Source of the DNA: Nocardioides sp. zg-1228
Lineage (GTDB): Bacteria; Actinomycetota; Actinomycetes; Propionibacteriales; Nocardioidaceae
Reading direction: 5' to 3'
Length of the DNA: 64,000 nt
Assembly: GCF_017086465.1 (NCBI RefSeq)
Contig: NZ_CP070961.1
Span: 3,658,001-3,722,000 of the forward strand
This document shows positions 16,311 to 25,401 of the stretch, piece by piece. Positions within the stretch are counted from its first letter, which is position 1; every line of letters begins with the position of its first letter. Below the pieces are notes generated by a model. The model was given only the letters and a program-made list of their open reading frames with translations, was not told the DNA's origin and searched no databases. The translations under genes were made by a program, and so were the position numbers.

Positions 16311-17543
16311 ATGACGCAGGTCCGCAGCAGCCGGCAGGTCCCGCGGTGGCACGACCTCGAGCCGTTCCTCCACCCGCGGCCGGTCGAGCGGACCGCCGTG
16401 GGCCGTCGGCTGGCGCGGTGCCTGTCGGTCGACGACGTCGAGCGGTTGGCCCGCCGCCGGGTGCCGGGAGCGGTGTGGGACTACGTCGAGGGCGGCTCCG
16501 ACGGCGAGCACGCCATGCGCCGCAACCGTGACGCGTTCGACCGTGTCGAGCTGCGCCCGACCTCCTTCGAGCAGGTCGCCGAGCCCGACACCGCGACCAC
16601 GCTCCTCGGCCGTCCCACGGCCGCGCCGATCGTCCTCGCCCCCACCGGCTACACCCGGCTCAGCCACCACACCGGCGAGCGCGCGGTGGCCGCGGCGGCC
16701 GCGCAGGCCGGGCTCCCCTACACGCTCTCGACCTACGCCACCACGTCGATCACCGACGTCGCGAGCGCGGCGCCGGGCGCGAGGAACTGGTTCCAGGTCT
16801 ACCTGATGAAGGACCGCGCCGTGACCCGCGCGCACCTCGACGAGGCACGCGCCCAGGGCTACGAGGCGCTGATGCTGACCATCGACACGACCATGACCGG
16901 CATGAAGCGCAAGGACAAGCACAACGGCTTCGCGATCCCGCCCCAGCTCACCGCGCGCACGGTGGGCGGCATGGCGCGCCACCCGCGCTGGGTCGCCGAC
17001 ATCCTCACCACCGAGCCGCTGCGGTTCGCCACCTTCCCCGAGGGCTCGACGTACGCCCGGTGGGGGATGTCCAACGAGCTGCGCGAGCAGCAGATCCGGC
17101 CCGCCGACATCGCCTGGCTGCGCGAGCAGTGGGACGGCCCCGTCGTGGTCAAGGGCGTGCAGTCGGCGCGCGACGCGGTGACCGCCGTCGACGCGGGCGC
17201 GCACGCGATCGTGCTGTCCAACCACGGCGGTCGCCAGCTCGACCGCGCGCCCGTGCCGCTCGAGCTGCTGCCCGACGTGGTGGACGCGGTGGACGGGCGG
17301 GCGGAGGTGCTGCTCGACTCGGGCGTACGCACCGGGGGCGACGTCGTCGCGGCCGTCGCGCTCGGCGCCACGGCGGTGCTGGTGGGGCGCGCCTACCTCT
17401 ACGGCCTGATGGTCGGCGGCCAGCGCGGCGTGAGCCACGTGCTCGACCTGCTCACCGGGGAGATGCGCCGCGCGATGAGCATGATGGGAGCGCCGAGCGT
17501 CGCCGCCCTCACCCCGGACCACGCGCGGCTGAGGGACCGATGA
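16311..17543 (+). CDS. FMN-dependent alpha-hydroxy-acid oxidase/dehydrogenase
   Basis: A 410-residue member of the L-lactate dehydrogenase/glycolate oxidase family. The FMN TIM barrel starts after about 45 residues, with YVEGGSDGE, APTGYTRL, LMLTIDT and the catalytic His in LSNHGGRQLD (about 305), then VLLDSGVRTGGDVV and VGRAYLYGL binding the FMN phosphate. ATG 16311 follows AGGAGCACTCG. It is divergent from the talarate dehydratase and shares the 35-bp operator region, so the 2-hydroxy acid substrate may come from the same growth substrate; that is inference. Confidence 0.9.
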   Translation: MTQVRSSRQVPRWHDLEPFLHPRPVERTAVGRRLARCLSVDDVERLARRRVPGAVWDYVEGGSDGEHAMRRNRDAFDRVELRPTSFEQVAEPDTATTLLGRPTAAPIVLAPTGYTRLSHHTGERAVAAAAAQAGLPYTLSTYATTSITDVASAAPGARNWFQVYLMKDRAVTRAHLDEARAQGYEALMLTIDTTMTGMKRKDKHNGFAIPPQLTARTVGGMARHPRWVADILTTEPLRFATFPEGSTYARWGMSNELREQQIRPADIAWLREQWDGPVVVKGVQSARDAVTAVDAGAHAIVLSNHGGRQLDRAPVPLELLPDVVDAVDGRAEVLLDSGVRTGGDVVAAVALGATAVLVGRAYLYGLMVGGQRGVSHVLDLLTGEMRRAMSMMGAPSVAALTPDHARLRDR

Positions 17544-17554
17544 GGAGCGCCGGC

Positions 17555-18487
17555 TCAGCCGACCGGGGTCACCAGCTCGCCGCGCTCCAGGAACGCCGCG
17601 ACGTTGTCGAGCACCAGCCGGGCCATCGCCTCGCGGGTCTCGACCGTGGCGCTGCCGACGTGCGGCAGCAGCACGACGTCGTCGCGCGCGAGCAGCGCCT
17701 CGGGCACGTGCGGCTCGTCGGCGAAGACGTCGAGCCCCGCGCCGGCGATCCGGCCGTCCTCCAGCGCGGCGACCAGCGCGTCCTCGTCGACGACCGAGCC
17801 GCGGGCGACGTTGACGAGGTGGCCCTCGGGGCCGAGGGCGTCGAGCACGTCGGCGTCCACCAGCTTGTCCGTGCCCGCACCGCCCGGGGTGAGCACGACC
17901 AGCACGTCGCTCGCGCGGGCGAGCGCGACCGGGCTGTCGTGGTAGGTCCACGCGACGTCCTTGGGGCTGCGCGAGTGGTAGTGCACGACCGCGCCGAAGG
18001 CCTCCAGCCGCTCGGCGGCGGCCGTGCCGATGCGCCCCAGACCGAGCACCCCGACGACGGCCCCGCGCACGTCGCGGGTCAACGGCATCCGCTCACCCCG
18101 GGCCCACGCCCCGCTGCGCACGAACCGGTCGGCCGCCGTGATCCCGCGCAGCACGTCGACGACGAGGAAGGCCGCGAGGTCGGCCACCGCGTCGGTGAGG
18201 ACGTCGGGGGTGTTGGACACGACGATGCCGCGGCGGCGCGCCTCCTCCACGTCCACGTTGTCGTAGCCGACGCCGAAGTTGACGATCGCGCCGAGGTCGG
18301 GGAGCGCGTCCATCTCGGCCGCGCCGGCGCGCGCCCCGCCGCCGACCACCGCGACGCGCACGCCCGAGGGGTCGGACAGGTCGGCGAGCGACGGGGCGGC
18401 GTAGCGCTCGGCGAGCCACTCGCGCACGAAGGGCATCAGCCCTCCGAGCTGGACGACGCGGACCGGGTGCTGGGTGTCGGAGGTCAC
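17555..18487 (-). CDS. D-2-hydroxyacid dehydrogenase (NAD(P)-dependent)
   Basis: A dehydrogenase of about 310 residues with the split catalytic/Rossmann arrangement. The cofactor loop VLGLGRIG lies at about 148-155. The catalytic Arg sits in NVARGSVVDEDAL, the Glu in DVFADEPHVPE and the His in LLPHVGSATVE. These resemble the hydroxypyruvate/glyoxylate reductase group. Two tandem GTG codons could start it (18490 or 18487); AAGGA is better spaced for 18487. It converges with the FMN oxidase, 11 bp between stops. Confidence 0.88.
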   Translation of the reverse strand: MTSDTQHPVRVVQLGGLMPFVREWLAERYAAPSLADLSDPSGVRVAVVGGGARAGAAEMDALPDLGAIVNFGVGYDNVDVEEARRRGIVVSNTPDVLTDAVADLAAFLVVDVLRGITAADRFVRSGAWARGERMPLTRDVRGAVVGVLGLGRIGTAAAERLEAFGAVVHYHSRSPKDVAWTYHDSPVALARASDVLVVLTPGGAGTDKLVDADVLDALGPEGHLVNVARGSVVDEDALVAALEDGRIAGAGLDVFADEPHVPEALLARDDVVLLPHVGSATVETREAMARLVLDNVAAFLERGELVTPVG

Positions 18488-18564
18488 CACGCCATCCTTG
18501 CGGGGCCACGGTCGCCGCGTCCAAGACGGGCTGGCTATCGCACGATGCACCGGACGGGGGAGCG

Positions 18565-19476
18565 ATGGACCTGCTGACCGGCTTCGCGACCATCCTGGTC
18601 GTGATCGCCGCCGGCGCCGGGCTCGCGCACGCCGGTGTCCTCGACCGGCGCTCGCAGCGCACGCTCGGCGAGATCGCGTTCTTCGTCGCCTCCCCTACGC
18701 TGCTGCTCGTCACCATCAGCCGGGTGCACCTGGAGTCGGCGGCGATCAACCTCGTCGCCTCGTCGGTGTCGCTGGGCGTCGTGTTCGCGACGTACGCCGT
18801 GGTGGCGCGGCTGCGCTGGCGGCTCTCCACGGGCCCGCTGCTGATCGGCGCGCTGTCGTCGTCCTACGTCAACGCGGGCAACCTCGGCATCGCCATCGCG
18901 GCCTACGTCGTCGGCGACATCACCGTGGTGGTGCCCGCGCTGCTGGTGCAGATGCTGCTGGTGCAGCCGCCCTCCCTGGTCGTCCTCGACCGGATCACCG
19001 GACGCGGCAACGGCGTCCGCGCGGTGGCCCGGCGGCTGGTGACCAACCCGCTCACCGTCGCCGCCGTGGTCGGGGTGGTCCTGGCGGCCACCGGGTGGAC
19101 GTTGCCGCAGGTGGTCCTCGACCCGCTCGAGCTGCTCGGCGGCGCGGCGATCCCGCTGCTGCTGATGTCGTACGGCGCCGCGCTGAGGCTGAGCCCCCCG
19201 CTCGGCCGGGCGGGCCACAACGGCGAGGTGCTGCTGGCGAGCGTGCTCAAGCTCCTCGTCATGCCGGCCGTCGCCTGGGCCGTGGCCGCCGGCCTCGGGC
19301 TGGACGGCCGCGCCCTGCTGGGCGTGGTGATCACCGCGGCGCTGCCGACCGCCCAGAACATCTTCCTGCACGCCACCCGCTACCGCGTCGGCGAGGATGT
19401 CTCCCGCGAGACCATCCTGGTCACCACCGTGGCCTCGCTGCCCGTGGTGCTGCTCATCGCCCTCGTGCTCGGCTGA
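18565..19476 (+). CDS. AEC family transporter (auxin efflux carrier-like permease)
   Basis: A 303-residue membrane protein with about ten predicted spans in two five-span halves. The family pattern is visible: the ASPTLLLVTISR stretch early, YVNAGNLGIAIAAYV in the first half (N-x-G-N motif), and TAALPTAQNIFLHA in the second half. ATG 18565 follows GGGGGAGCG. AEC carriers move organic acids such as malate or lactate, and here it sits with hydroxy-acid enzymes and 21 bp before a GlcD-like oxidase, so a 2-hydroxy acid is a likely cargo. Confidence 0.87.
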   Translation: MDLLTGFATILVVIAAGAGLAHAGVLDRRSQRTLGEIAFFVASPTLLLVTISRVHLESAAINLVASSVSLGVVFATYAVVARLRWRLSTGPLLIGALSSSYVNAGNLGIAIAAYVVGDITVVVPALLVQMLLVQPPSLVVLDRITGRGNGVRAVARRLVTNPLTVAAVVGVVLAATGWTLPQVVLDPLELLGGAAIPLLLMSYGAALRLSPPLGRAGHNGEVLLASVLKLLVMPAVAWAVAAGLGLDGRALLGVVITAALPTAQNIFLHATRYRVGEDVSRETILVTTVASLPVVLLIALVLG

Positions 19477-19497
19477 CCCACCCCCTGAGGAGACCCC

Positions 19498-20961
19498 GTG
19501 ACCGACCTGCCCGACCGCCTGCCCGCCCGCCTGCCCGACCGCCTGCTCGACCGCCTGCGCGACGCCGTCGGCGAGGCGCACGTGCTGAGCGCCGAGGCCG
19601 ACGTCGCGCCCTACGTCGTCGACTGGACCGGCGTGCACCGCGGCAGCGCGCTCGCCGTGGTCCGCCCCGGCTCCACCGACGAGGTGGCTGCGGTGCTGCG
19701 CGCCTGCCACGAGGCGCGTACGCCGGTCGTCCCGCAGGGCGGCAACACCGGGCTGGTCGGCGGCGGGGTGCCGGACGGGTCGGGCCGCCAGGTCGTGCTG
19801 TCGCTCGGCCGGATGCGCGACGTGCGCGACGTCGACCCGGTGGCCGGGACGATCACCGTCGACGCCGGCGTCGTGCTCGCCGACGTGCGGGCCGCGGCCG
19901 CGGAGGCCGGACGGCTGTTCCCGATGTCGCTGGGCTCGGAGGGCAGCTGCACGATCGGCGGCAACCTCGCCACCAACGCCGGCGGCACGGCCGTGCTGCG
20001 CTACGGCATGACCCGCGAGCTGGTGCTCGGCCTCGAGGTCGTGCTGCCCGACGGCCGGGTGTGGGACGGCCTGCGCGGGCTGCGCAAGGACAACACCGGC
20101 TACGACCTGACGCAGCTGTTCGTGGGCTCCGAGGGCACGCTGGGCGTCATCACCGGCGCGGTGCTGCGGCTGTTCCCCGCCACGCCGCGCCGCGCCACCG
20201 CCTGGGTCGCGGTGCCGTCGGTCGCCGCCGCGGTGTCACTGCTCGCCTTCGCCCAGCAGCACGCCGGGGTGCACCTGTCGACGTTCGAGATCGCCAACCG
20301 CCAGGCCATCGACCTCGTCCTCGCCCACCTGCCCGGTGCGAGCGACCCCCTCGCCGCCCCGAGCGACTGGTACGTCCTGGTGGAGCTCGCGGGGTCCGCC
20401 GTGGACGACGGTCTCGACGAGGCCCTCGAGTCGCTGCTCGGCGCGGCGGTCGAGGCAGGCGTGGCGTCCGACGCGGCGATCGCCGGCAGCCCGGCCCAGC
20501 GCTCGGCGCTCTGGGCACTGCGCGAAGGGATCTCGGAGGTGCAGAAGGTCGAGGGCGCCACGTTGAAGCACGACGTCACGCTGCCCATCGCCCGGCTCGC
20601 CGCGTGGACCGAGGCCACGGCGCCGCTGCTGCAGGAGGTCTGCCCCGGGGTGCGGCCGGTGACCTACGGCCACGTCGGCGACGGCAACCTGCACTACAAC
20701 CTCAACGCCCCCCTGACCGACGGTCGCAGCGACGACGACGCGCTGCGCGCCGCGGCCGCCGACCTGACCGCGACGATCTACGACACGGTCGCTCGCGAGG
20801 ACGGCTCGATCAGCGCCGAGCACGGCCTCGGTCGCACCAAGGCGGCCGCGGCGGCGTCCTACAAGTCGGACGTCGAGGTCGACCTGATGCGCGCGGTCAA
20901 GCAGGCCCTCGACCCGGCCGGCCTGATGAACCCCGGGGTGCTGCTCCCGCCCGGCTCGTAG
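19498..20961 (+). CDS. FAD-linked oxidase, GlcD/D-lactate dehydrogenase type
   Basis: A 487-residue FAD-binding protein of the VAO/PCMH type. The PP-loop region reads VVPQGGNTGLVGGGVPD (about 78-94), and a second FAD segment contains GSEGSCTIGGNLATNAGG (about 143-160). The C-terminal domain has GHVGDGNLHYN (about 395) and SAEHGLGRTK (about 440), as in glycolate oxidase GlcD, D-lactate and D-2-hydroxyglutarate dehydrogenases. It begins at GTG 19498 after GAGGAG and likely forms an operon with the AEC carrier. The exact hydroxy-acid substrate is not readable. Confidence 0.9.
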   Translation: MTDLPDRLPARLPDRLLDRLRDAVGEAHVLSAEADVAPYVVDWTGVHRGSALAVVRPGSTDEVAAVLRACHEARTPVVPQGGNTGLVGGGVPDGSGRQVVLSLGRMRDVRDVDPVAGTITVDAGVVLADVRAAAAEAGRLFPMSLGSEGSCTIGGNLATNAGGTAVLRYGMTRELVLGLEVVLPDGRVWDGLRGLRKDNTGYDLTQLFVGSEGTLGVITGAVLRLFPATPRRATAWVAVPSVAAAVSLLAFAQQHAGVHLSTFEIANRQAIDLVLAHLPGASDPLAAPSDWYVLVELAGSAVDDGLDEALESLLGAAVEAGVASDAAIAGSPAQRSALWALREGISEVQKVEGATLKHDVTLPIARLAAWTEATAPLLQEVCPGVRPVTYGHVGDGNLHYNLNAPLTDGRSDDDALRAAAADLTATIYDTVAREDGSISAEHGLGRTKAAAAASYKSDVEVDLMRAVKQALDPAGLMNPGVLLPPGS

Positions 20962-20994
20962 GCCCCGATCCACACCCCGACCTAGGGTGGCGCC

Positions 20995-21432
20995 ATGAAG
21001 GCACAGACCCTCGGTCGCGTCCTGCTCGGCTCGGCGATGGTGGGCGCGGGGGTGATGCACCTGACCACGCAGCGCGAGGAGTTCCAGGCGCAGGTCCCCG
21101 ACTGGTTCCCGGTCGACGAGGACCTCACCGTGCTCGGCTCCGGTGTCGTGGAGATCGCGCTGGGCGGCGCGTTCGTCGCGCTGCCGAGGCACCGGCGCAC
21201 GATCGGCGCGCTGATGGCCGCCTTCTTCGTCGCGATCTTCCCCGGCAACATCGCGCAGTACGTCGAGGGCACCGACGCGTTCGGGCTCGACACCGACCGC
21301 GCGCGGCTGGTGCGGCTGTTCTTCCAACCGCTGCTCGTCGTGTGGGCGCTCTGGGCCGGCGGGATGCTCGGCCGGCGCCGCCCGGTCGTCGCCGAGCGGG
21401 AGCAGCGCGAGGAGGTCGAGACGGGCGAATAG
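20995..21432 (+). CDS. DoxX-like small membrane protein
   Basis: A 145-residue protein with about four predicted membrane segments (GRVLLGSAMVGAGVMHLT, the VEIALGG region, AAFFVAIFPGNIAQY and LLVVWALWAGGML). The segment GNIAQYVEGTDAFGLDTDRARLVRLFFQPLLV is typical of DoxX-family membrane proteins of unknown role in actinobacteria. ATG 20995 is 33 bp after the oxidase gene. No function is assigned. Confidence 0.75.
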   Translation: MKAQTLGRVLLGSAMVGAGVMHLTTQREEFQAQVPDWFPVDEDLTVLGSGVVEIALGGAFVALPRHRRTIGALMAAFFVAIFPGNIAQYVEGTDAFGLDTDRARLVRLFFQPLLVVWALWAGGMLGRRRPVVAEREQREEVETGE

Positions 21433-21498
21433 CCCGCCCGGCGCGGGTTTGCGGCGCGCCACGCGGGGCACGAAGGGTCCGACAGAGAGGGGGACTCC

Positions 21499-23361
21499 GT
21501 GCCCATCACCGTGCCCATCCGCAGGAGCACCAGCAGGACACTCGTCGGCGTCGCCGGCCTGTGCGCCCTTGCCCTGACCGCCACCATGGTGCCCGCCACC
21601 ACCGCCAGCGCGTCCCGCGGCGACGACCAGCGAGCCGTCGAGCTGCTCGGCCCCGCCGGGACCGGCCGCCAGGCCGATGCAGAGTCTCGGGCGGCAGCCG
21701 ACGAGCGCTCGCGTCCCGTCGACGTCGACGCGGCCGCGCTCGACGACGTACGAGCCGGTGACCGCATCAGCCTGACGGTGTTCGACGACACCACGATCAC
21801 CGCGGCCGTCGGCGACCGCACCTCCGCCGACGGCGTCACGTCGTGGACCGGGTCCCTCGTGGGCACCACCGGCACGTTCACCGCCGTGGAGGTCGACGGC
21901 GTCGTCCGGATGCAGGTGGCGTCAGCCGCCGACGGCACCTTCGAGGTGAGCAGCGTCCCCGGCGGCGGCTACGAGGTCACCGAGGTGCCGTCCCCGTCCG
22001 ACGCCCACGACGACGCCGTGCGTCCCGCCGAGCAGGCAGCGATCCACGCCGACCACGCGCACGCCAAGGTCCCGGCCGGGCGCGGCGGCGATGTGCCGGT
22101 CGCCGCCGACGAGCCGTCGACCGTCGACGTCGCCATCGTCTACTCCGCCTCGCTGCCCGCGTCGGCGGGTGGGGAGGCCGCGATGCAGGCGCAGTTCGCC
22201 CTCGGCATCACCCAGACCAACCAGGCGTTCGCCGCCTCGGGCATCGGCACGCAGCTCCGGCTGGTCGGCACCCGGCAGGTCGCCGCGGCGCCGTACTCCT
22301 CGCTCGACGCCAACTACCGCGCGCTCGGCACGCCGGGCGACGGCGTGTTCGACGAGGCCCAGGCGCTGCGCGAGGAGACCCACGCCGACCTGGTCAGCCT
22401 GTGGCTCGGTGGTCCCTACCCCGCCGGCAGCTACTGCGGCCTCGGCTCCCTCGGCGGCACCAGCCCTGCCTACGACCCCGAGCGCGCGGCGTGGACGGTC
22501 GTGTGGGCCGACAAGTGCGCCACCGCCAACCTCACCTTCGCCCACGAGATCGGCCACAACCTCAGTGCCGACCACGACCCCGGCGCGTCCTCTCCTCCGA
22601 TCGGCGGCGGAAAGCCCTACGCCCGCGGCTACGTCGACGTGCCGGGCAACTTCCGCACGGTGATGTCCTACCCGACCACGTGCCAGGGCTGCGCCGCCGT
22701 CACCCACTTCTCCAACCCCAACGTGGCCTACGGCGGCCGCACCACCGGCGCCGCCGCAGCCAACAACGCCCAGGCCATCAACGAGCAGATCGCGGCCGTG
22801 GCCAACTACCGCCAGTCGCAGATCTACCCGGGCGTGACCACCGTCGGCGGCAGTCCGCGCTTCAAGGGCATGGCCACGGCCACCACGACGCCGTGGTCGC
22901 CGACGGTCACCTTGGGCTACCAGTGGCTGCTCGACGGCGTCGCCGTCCCGGGTGCCACCACGAGCACCTTCTCGCTGTCGCGACGCGACATCGGCAAGAG
23001 CCTCAGTGTGCAGGTCGTGGGCTCCGCGCCCTTCTACCCGTCGGTGGCGACGGTCTCGGCCCCGGTCGTGGTCGGCAAGGCATCGTTCCGCACGAAGCGA
23101 CCCAAGCTCCGTGGCGTGCCGCGCGCCGGCCGGGTCCTCTCGGTCAAGGTGAAGGGCTGGAAGCCCAAGCCGGCGAAGAAGAACGTCAAGGTCCGCTACC
23201 AGTGGCTGCGCAACGGCAAGGCGATCAAGGGCGCCAAGAAGGCCGCCTACCGCGTCCGCGCCAAGGACCGCGGCAAGAAGATCTCCGTGCAGGTCACCGC
23301 GAAGGCCAAGGGCTACGAGAAGGCACGGCGGTCCTCCAAGAAGGTCAAGATCCGTCGATGA
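21499..23361 (+). CDS. Secreted reprolysin-like metzincin peptidase with C-terminal Ig-like repeats
   Basis: A secreted zinc peptidase of 620 residues starting at GTG 21499. A basic N-terminus, hydrophobic core and Ala cleavage region (to about 40) form a signal peptide. A propeptide-like segment follows. The catalytic domain carries HEIGHNLSADHD (His about 349, 353, 359), the HExxHxxGxxH motif, followed by an MSYP Met-turn. The C-terminus has two repeats containing YQWL(L/R)(D/N)G (about 474 and 570), a bacterial Ig-like/wall-associated pattern, and is Lys-rich. It converges with the CPBP gene. Confidence 0.85.
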   Translation: MPITVPIRRSTSRTLVGVAGLCALALTATMVPATTASASRGDDQRAVELLGPAGTGRQADAESRAAADERSRPVDVDAAALDDVRAGDRISLTVFDDTTITAAVGDRTSADGVTSWTGSLVGTTGTFTAVEVDGVVRMQVASAADGTFEVSSVPGGGYEVTEVPSPSDAHDDAVRPAEQAAIHADHAHAKVPAGRGGDVPVAADEPSTVDVAIVYSASLPASAGGEAAMQAQFALGITQTNQAFAASGIGTQLRLVGTRQVAAAPYSSLDANYRALGTPGDGVFDEAQALREETHADLVSLWLGGPYPAGSYCGLGSLGGTSPAYDPERAAWTVVWADKCATANLTFAHEIGHNLSADHDPGASSPPIGGGKPYARGYVDVPGNFRTVMSYPTTCQGCAAVTHFSNPNVAYGGRTTGAAAANNAQAINEQIAAVANYRQSQIYPGVTTVGGSPRFKGMATATTTPWSPTVTLGYQWLLDGVAVPGATTSTFSLSRRDIGKSLSVQVVGSAPFYPSVATVSAPVVVGKASFRTKRPKLRGVPRAGRVLSVKVKGWKPKPAKKNVKVRYQWLRNGKAIKGAKKAAYRVRAKDRGKKISVQVTAKAKGYEKARRSSKKVKIRR

Positions 23362-23367
23362 ACGCCC

Positions 23368-23416
23368 CTCGCCGGGCGGGTCACAGGGTCGGCAGCCAGT
23401 CGACCCGCCCGGCGAG
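23368..23416. terminator. Bidirectional terminator-like hairpin between convergent genes
   Basis: A perfect 15-bp inverted repeat pairs 23368-23382 with 23402-23416 across a 19-base loop. It starts just after the metzincin stop and overlaps the last codons of the convergent CPBP gene. No long T-run is present, which is usual in this GC range. Confidence 0.6.
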
Positions 23417-24211
23417 CACGGCGTACCCCACGAACGCCCCCACGTCGAGCAGCGTGTGGGCGACCACGAACGGCATCACCCGGCCCCAGCGACGGAAGAG
23501 CCAGCCGAACAGCAGGCCCATCGCGAGGTTGCCGACGAAGCCGCCGAGGCCCTGGTAGAGGTGGTAGCTGCCGCGCAGCAGGGCCGCGAGGCCGATGGCA
23601 GCGGTGTCGCCGAAGCCGATCTGGCGCAGCCGCACCTGCACGAAGCCGAGCACCACGAGCTCCTCGAGCACGGCGTTCTCCGCCGCCGCCAGCACCAGCA
23701 CCGGCACCCGCCACCACTCCCCCGGCAACGACTGCGCGACGACGGTGAGGTTGGTGCCGAGCGCGTAGGTCGCGAGGTAGAACACCACGCCCACCGACCC
23801 GACGCCGGCCGCCAGCCAGGCGCCGCGGCCCCAGTCGCGCCACGTGCTCCCGCCGCCGTCGCGTGCCCACACCTCGCGCAGCCGGGTGCCGGAGCGGACC
23901 AGCAGGTAGGCCGCCAGCGCGACCGGCACCAGCGCGAAGCCGATCCGCAGCAGCTGGTAGGTCAGGTCGAGCCACGGCCGGTCGGGGGCCAGCGAGTTGT
24001 TGAGGTTGGCCGCCTGCGACGACAGCGGACCCGGGGCGGTGAGCGCCGAGACGATGCTGACGACCGAATAGACCGCGCTGCGCCCGAGCGAGAGGAGCAG
24101 GACGATGGCGAGCTCGGCCCACAGCAGCGCCTTCGCCAGGTCGGGCACCCCGCCCGGGACGGGGGTGTCCCGCAGCCGCCACCACGGGCGTACGTCATCG
24201 GTGGTCGTCAC
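23381..24211 (-). CDS. CPBP family intramembrane metalloprotease (divergent motif 1)
   Basis: A 276-residue multi-span membrane protein of the CAAX-protease/bacteriocin-processing (ABI) family. The conserved Glu pair is in VLEELVVLGF (about 180-185), motif 2 is SYHLYQG, and motif 3 is AHTLLDVGAF. The Arg that normally follows the Glu pair (EExxxR) is not present; VLGF is there instead, so activity may differ. The start is GTG 24211; the open frame continues upstream through a tandem repeat and is not coding-like. Confidence 0.78.
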   Translation of the reverse strand: MTTTDDVRPWWRLRDTPVPGGVPDLAKALLWAELAIVLLLSLGRSAVYSVVSIVSALTAPGPLSSQAANLNNSLAPDRPWLDLTYQLLRIGFALVPVALAAYLLVRSGTRLREVWARDGGGSTWRDWGRGAWLAAGVGSVGVVFYLATYALGTNLTVVAQSLPGEWWRVPVLVLAAAENAVLEELVVLGFVQVRLRQIGFGDTAAIGLAALLRGSYHLYQGLGGFVGNLAMGLLFGWLFRRWGRVMPFVVAHTLLDVGAFVGYAVLAGRVDWLPTL

Positions 24212-24237
24212 GGGACCAGCATCCCCCAGCAGGCCGC

Positions 24238-24281
24238 GACCCCGCCGAGACCCCGCCGAGACCTCGCCGAGGCCCCGGCGG
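24238..24281 (+). repeat. Four 11-bp tandem repeats
   Basis: The unit GACCCCGCCGA starts at 24238 and repeats at 24249, 24260 and 24271, with decay in the last two copies. It lies in the divergent gap between the CPBP gene and the lipoprotein gene. Confidence 0.7.
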
Positions 24282-24324
24282 GAGCCGCCGGTTTGTCCGG
24301 GCCCGGCGAGGGCACACTGCTCCC

Positions 24325-25401
24325 ATGCCCACCGGCCCCCGCACGCGCACGCCGCTCGCAGCAGTGCTCGCCACAGCACTGCTGCTGGGCGCGGGCTGCT
24401 CCGACACCCCCGGCGAGGGCGAGCGCGGGACCGAGGGCACGGGCGGCGGAGGTGCCGGGGGGAAGGGGACCAGCGGGCCGCCCGACGACACGGCGTGGAC
24501 GACGAGCTCCGACCCCGTCGAGGCCGGCGGCCTGGTGTGGGCCTCCGGCGGCGTCGTCCACCTCTCCGACGGCACCACCGTCGACGTCGGCGGCCCGATG
24601 GCGACCTACGTCGTGGCCGGTGACGGCGTCTACTTCACCCCTGCCGCGAGCGACGCGGCCGCCACCGAGCACGGCTCCATGACGACCGGGCCCCTGCGCT
24701 TCGCCGACCGCGACGGGGTGAGCGACACCGGGCTGACGGTCTACGTCGAGTCCATCGGCAGCTCACCCGACGGGCGCTACGTGGGCTTCGTCGACGCCAC
24801 CTCGGGACCCGCCGACCGCTTCAGCGGGCACCCCCGGGGCACGGCGGTGGTCGTGGACCTCACCTCCGGGGAGCGGGTCGTCGAGACCGCCGACGCGATG
24901 GGCGACCCGGAGCAGGACGACCTGGCGCGCGACTACGCGGAGGTCGACCTCGGGGTGCGCTTCGCCGACGCCGGGAGTGCGGTCGTCGAGGGGCTGGGCG
25001 ACGTCCTCGTCTCCCTCCCCGACGGCGAGGTGACGCCGACCGACCAGTCTCCACGCAGCCCCGCCGACCCGGTCAGCCCGGACGGGGCGTGGTCGATCGA
25101 CGACCGTGGCCTGGACGACCGGATCGTCTCGCGGGAGGGTCGCCCGGTGCCGGTCCGGACCGGCACGCCACGGCGAGACCTGCGGTGGTGGCTCGACGAC
25201 TCGACCGTGGTCGGGATCGCGATCTCCGGCCCGGCGACGGGGCAGCAGATCGGTCCCGGCACCACCTCGACGCTGGTCACCTGCCAGGTTCCCGACGGCA
25301 GGTGCACCCCCGTCGACGGCACCACGGACGAGCGCATCCTCTTCCCCGTCGGCGCCGGCGACGAGGCACTCGACCTCGACCCGACAGGAGGTGGGTCGTG
25401 A
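24325..25401 (+). CDS. Lipoprotein of unknown function
   Basis: A 358-residue protein with a lipoprotein signal ending in LLLGAGC (Cys about 25), then a Gly/Thr-rich linker. The remainder is rich in short beta strands and turn motifs (VHLSDGTTVDVGG, SSPDGRYVGFVD, DGAWSIDD), which suggests a beta-propeller. I recognise no family. The stop overlaps the GTG of the next gene as GTGA, so it is made together with the T7SS-like propeller protein, and the two may act on the outer face of the membrane. Confidence 0.7.
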   Translation: MPTGPRTRTPLAAVLATALLLGAGCSDTPGEGERGTEGTGGGGAGGKGTSGPPDDTAWTTSSDPVEAGGLVWASGGVVHLSDGTTVDVGGPMATYVVAGDGVYFTPAASDAAATEHGSMTTGPLRFADRDGVSDTGLTVYVESIGSSPDGRYVGFVDATSGPADRFSGHPRGTAVVVDLTSGERVVETADAMGDPEQDDLARDYAEVDLGVRFADAGSAVVEGLGDVLVSLPDGEVTPTDQSPRSPADPVSPDGAWSIDDRGLDDRIVSREGRPVPVRTGTPRRDLRWWLDDSTVVGIAISGPATGQQIGPGTTSTLVTCQVPDGRCTPVDGTTDERILFPVGAGDEALDLDPTGGGS

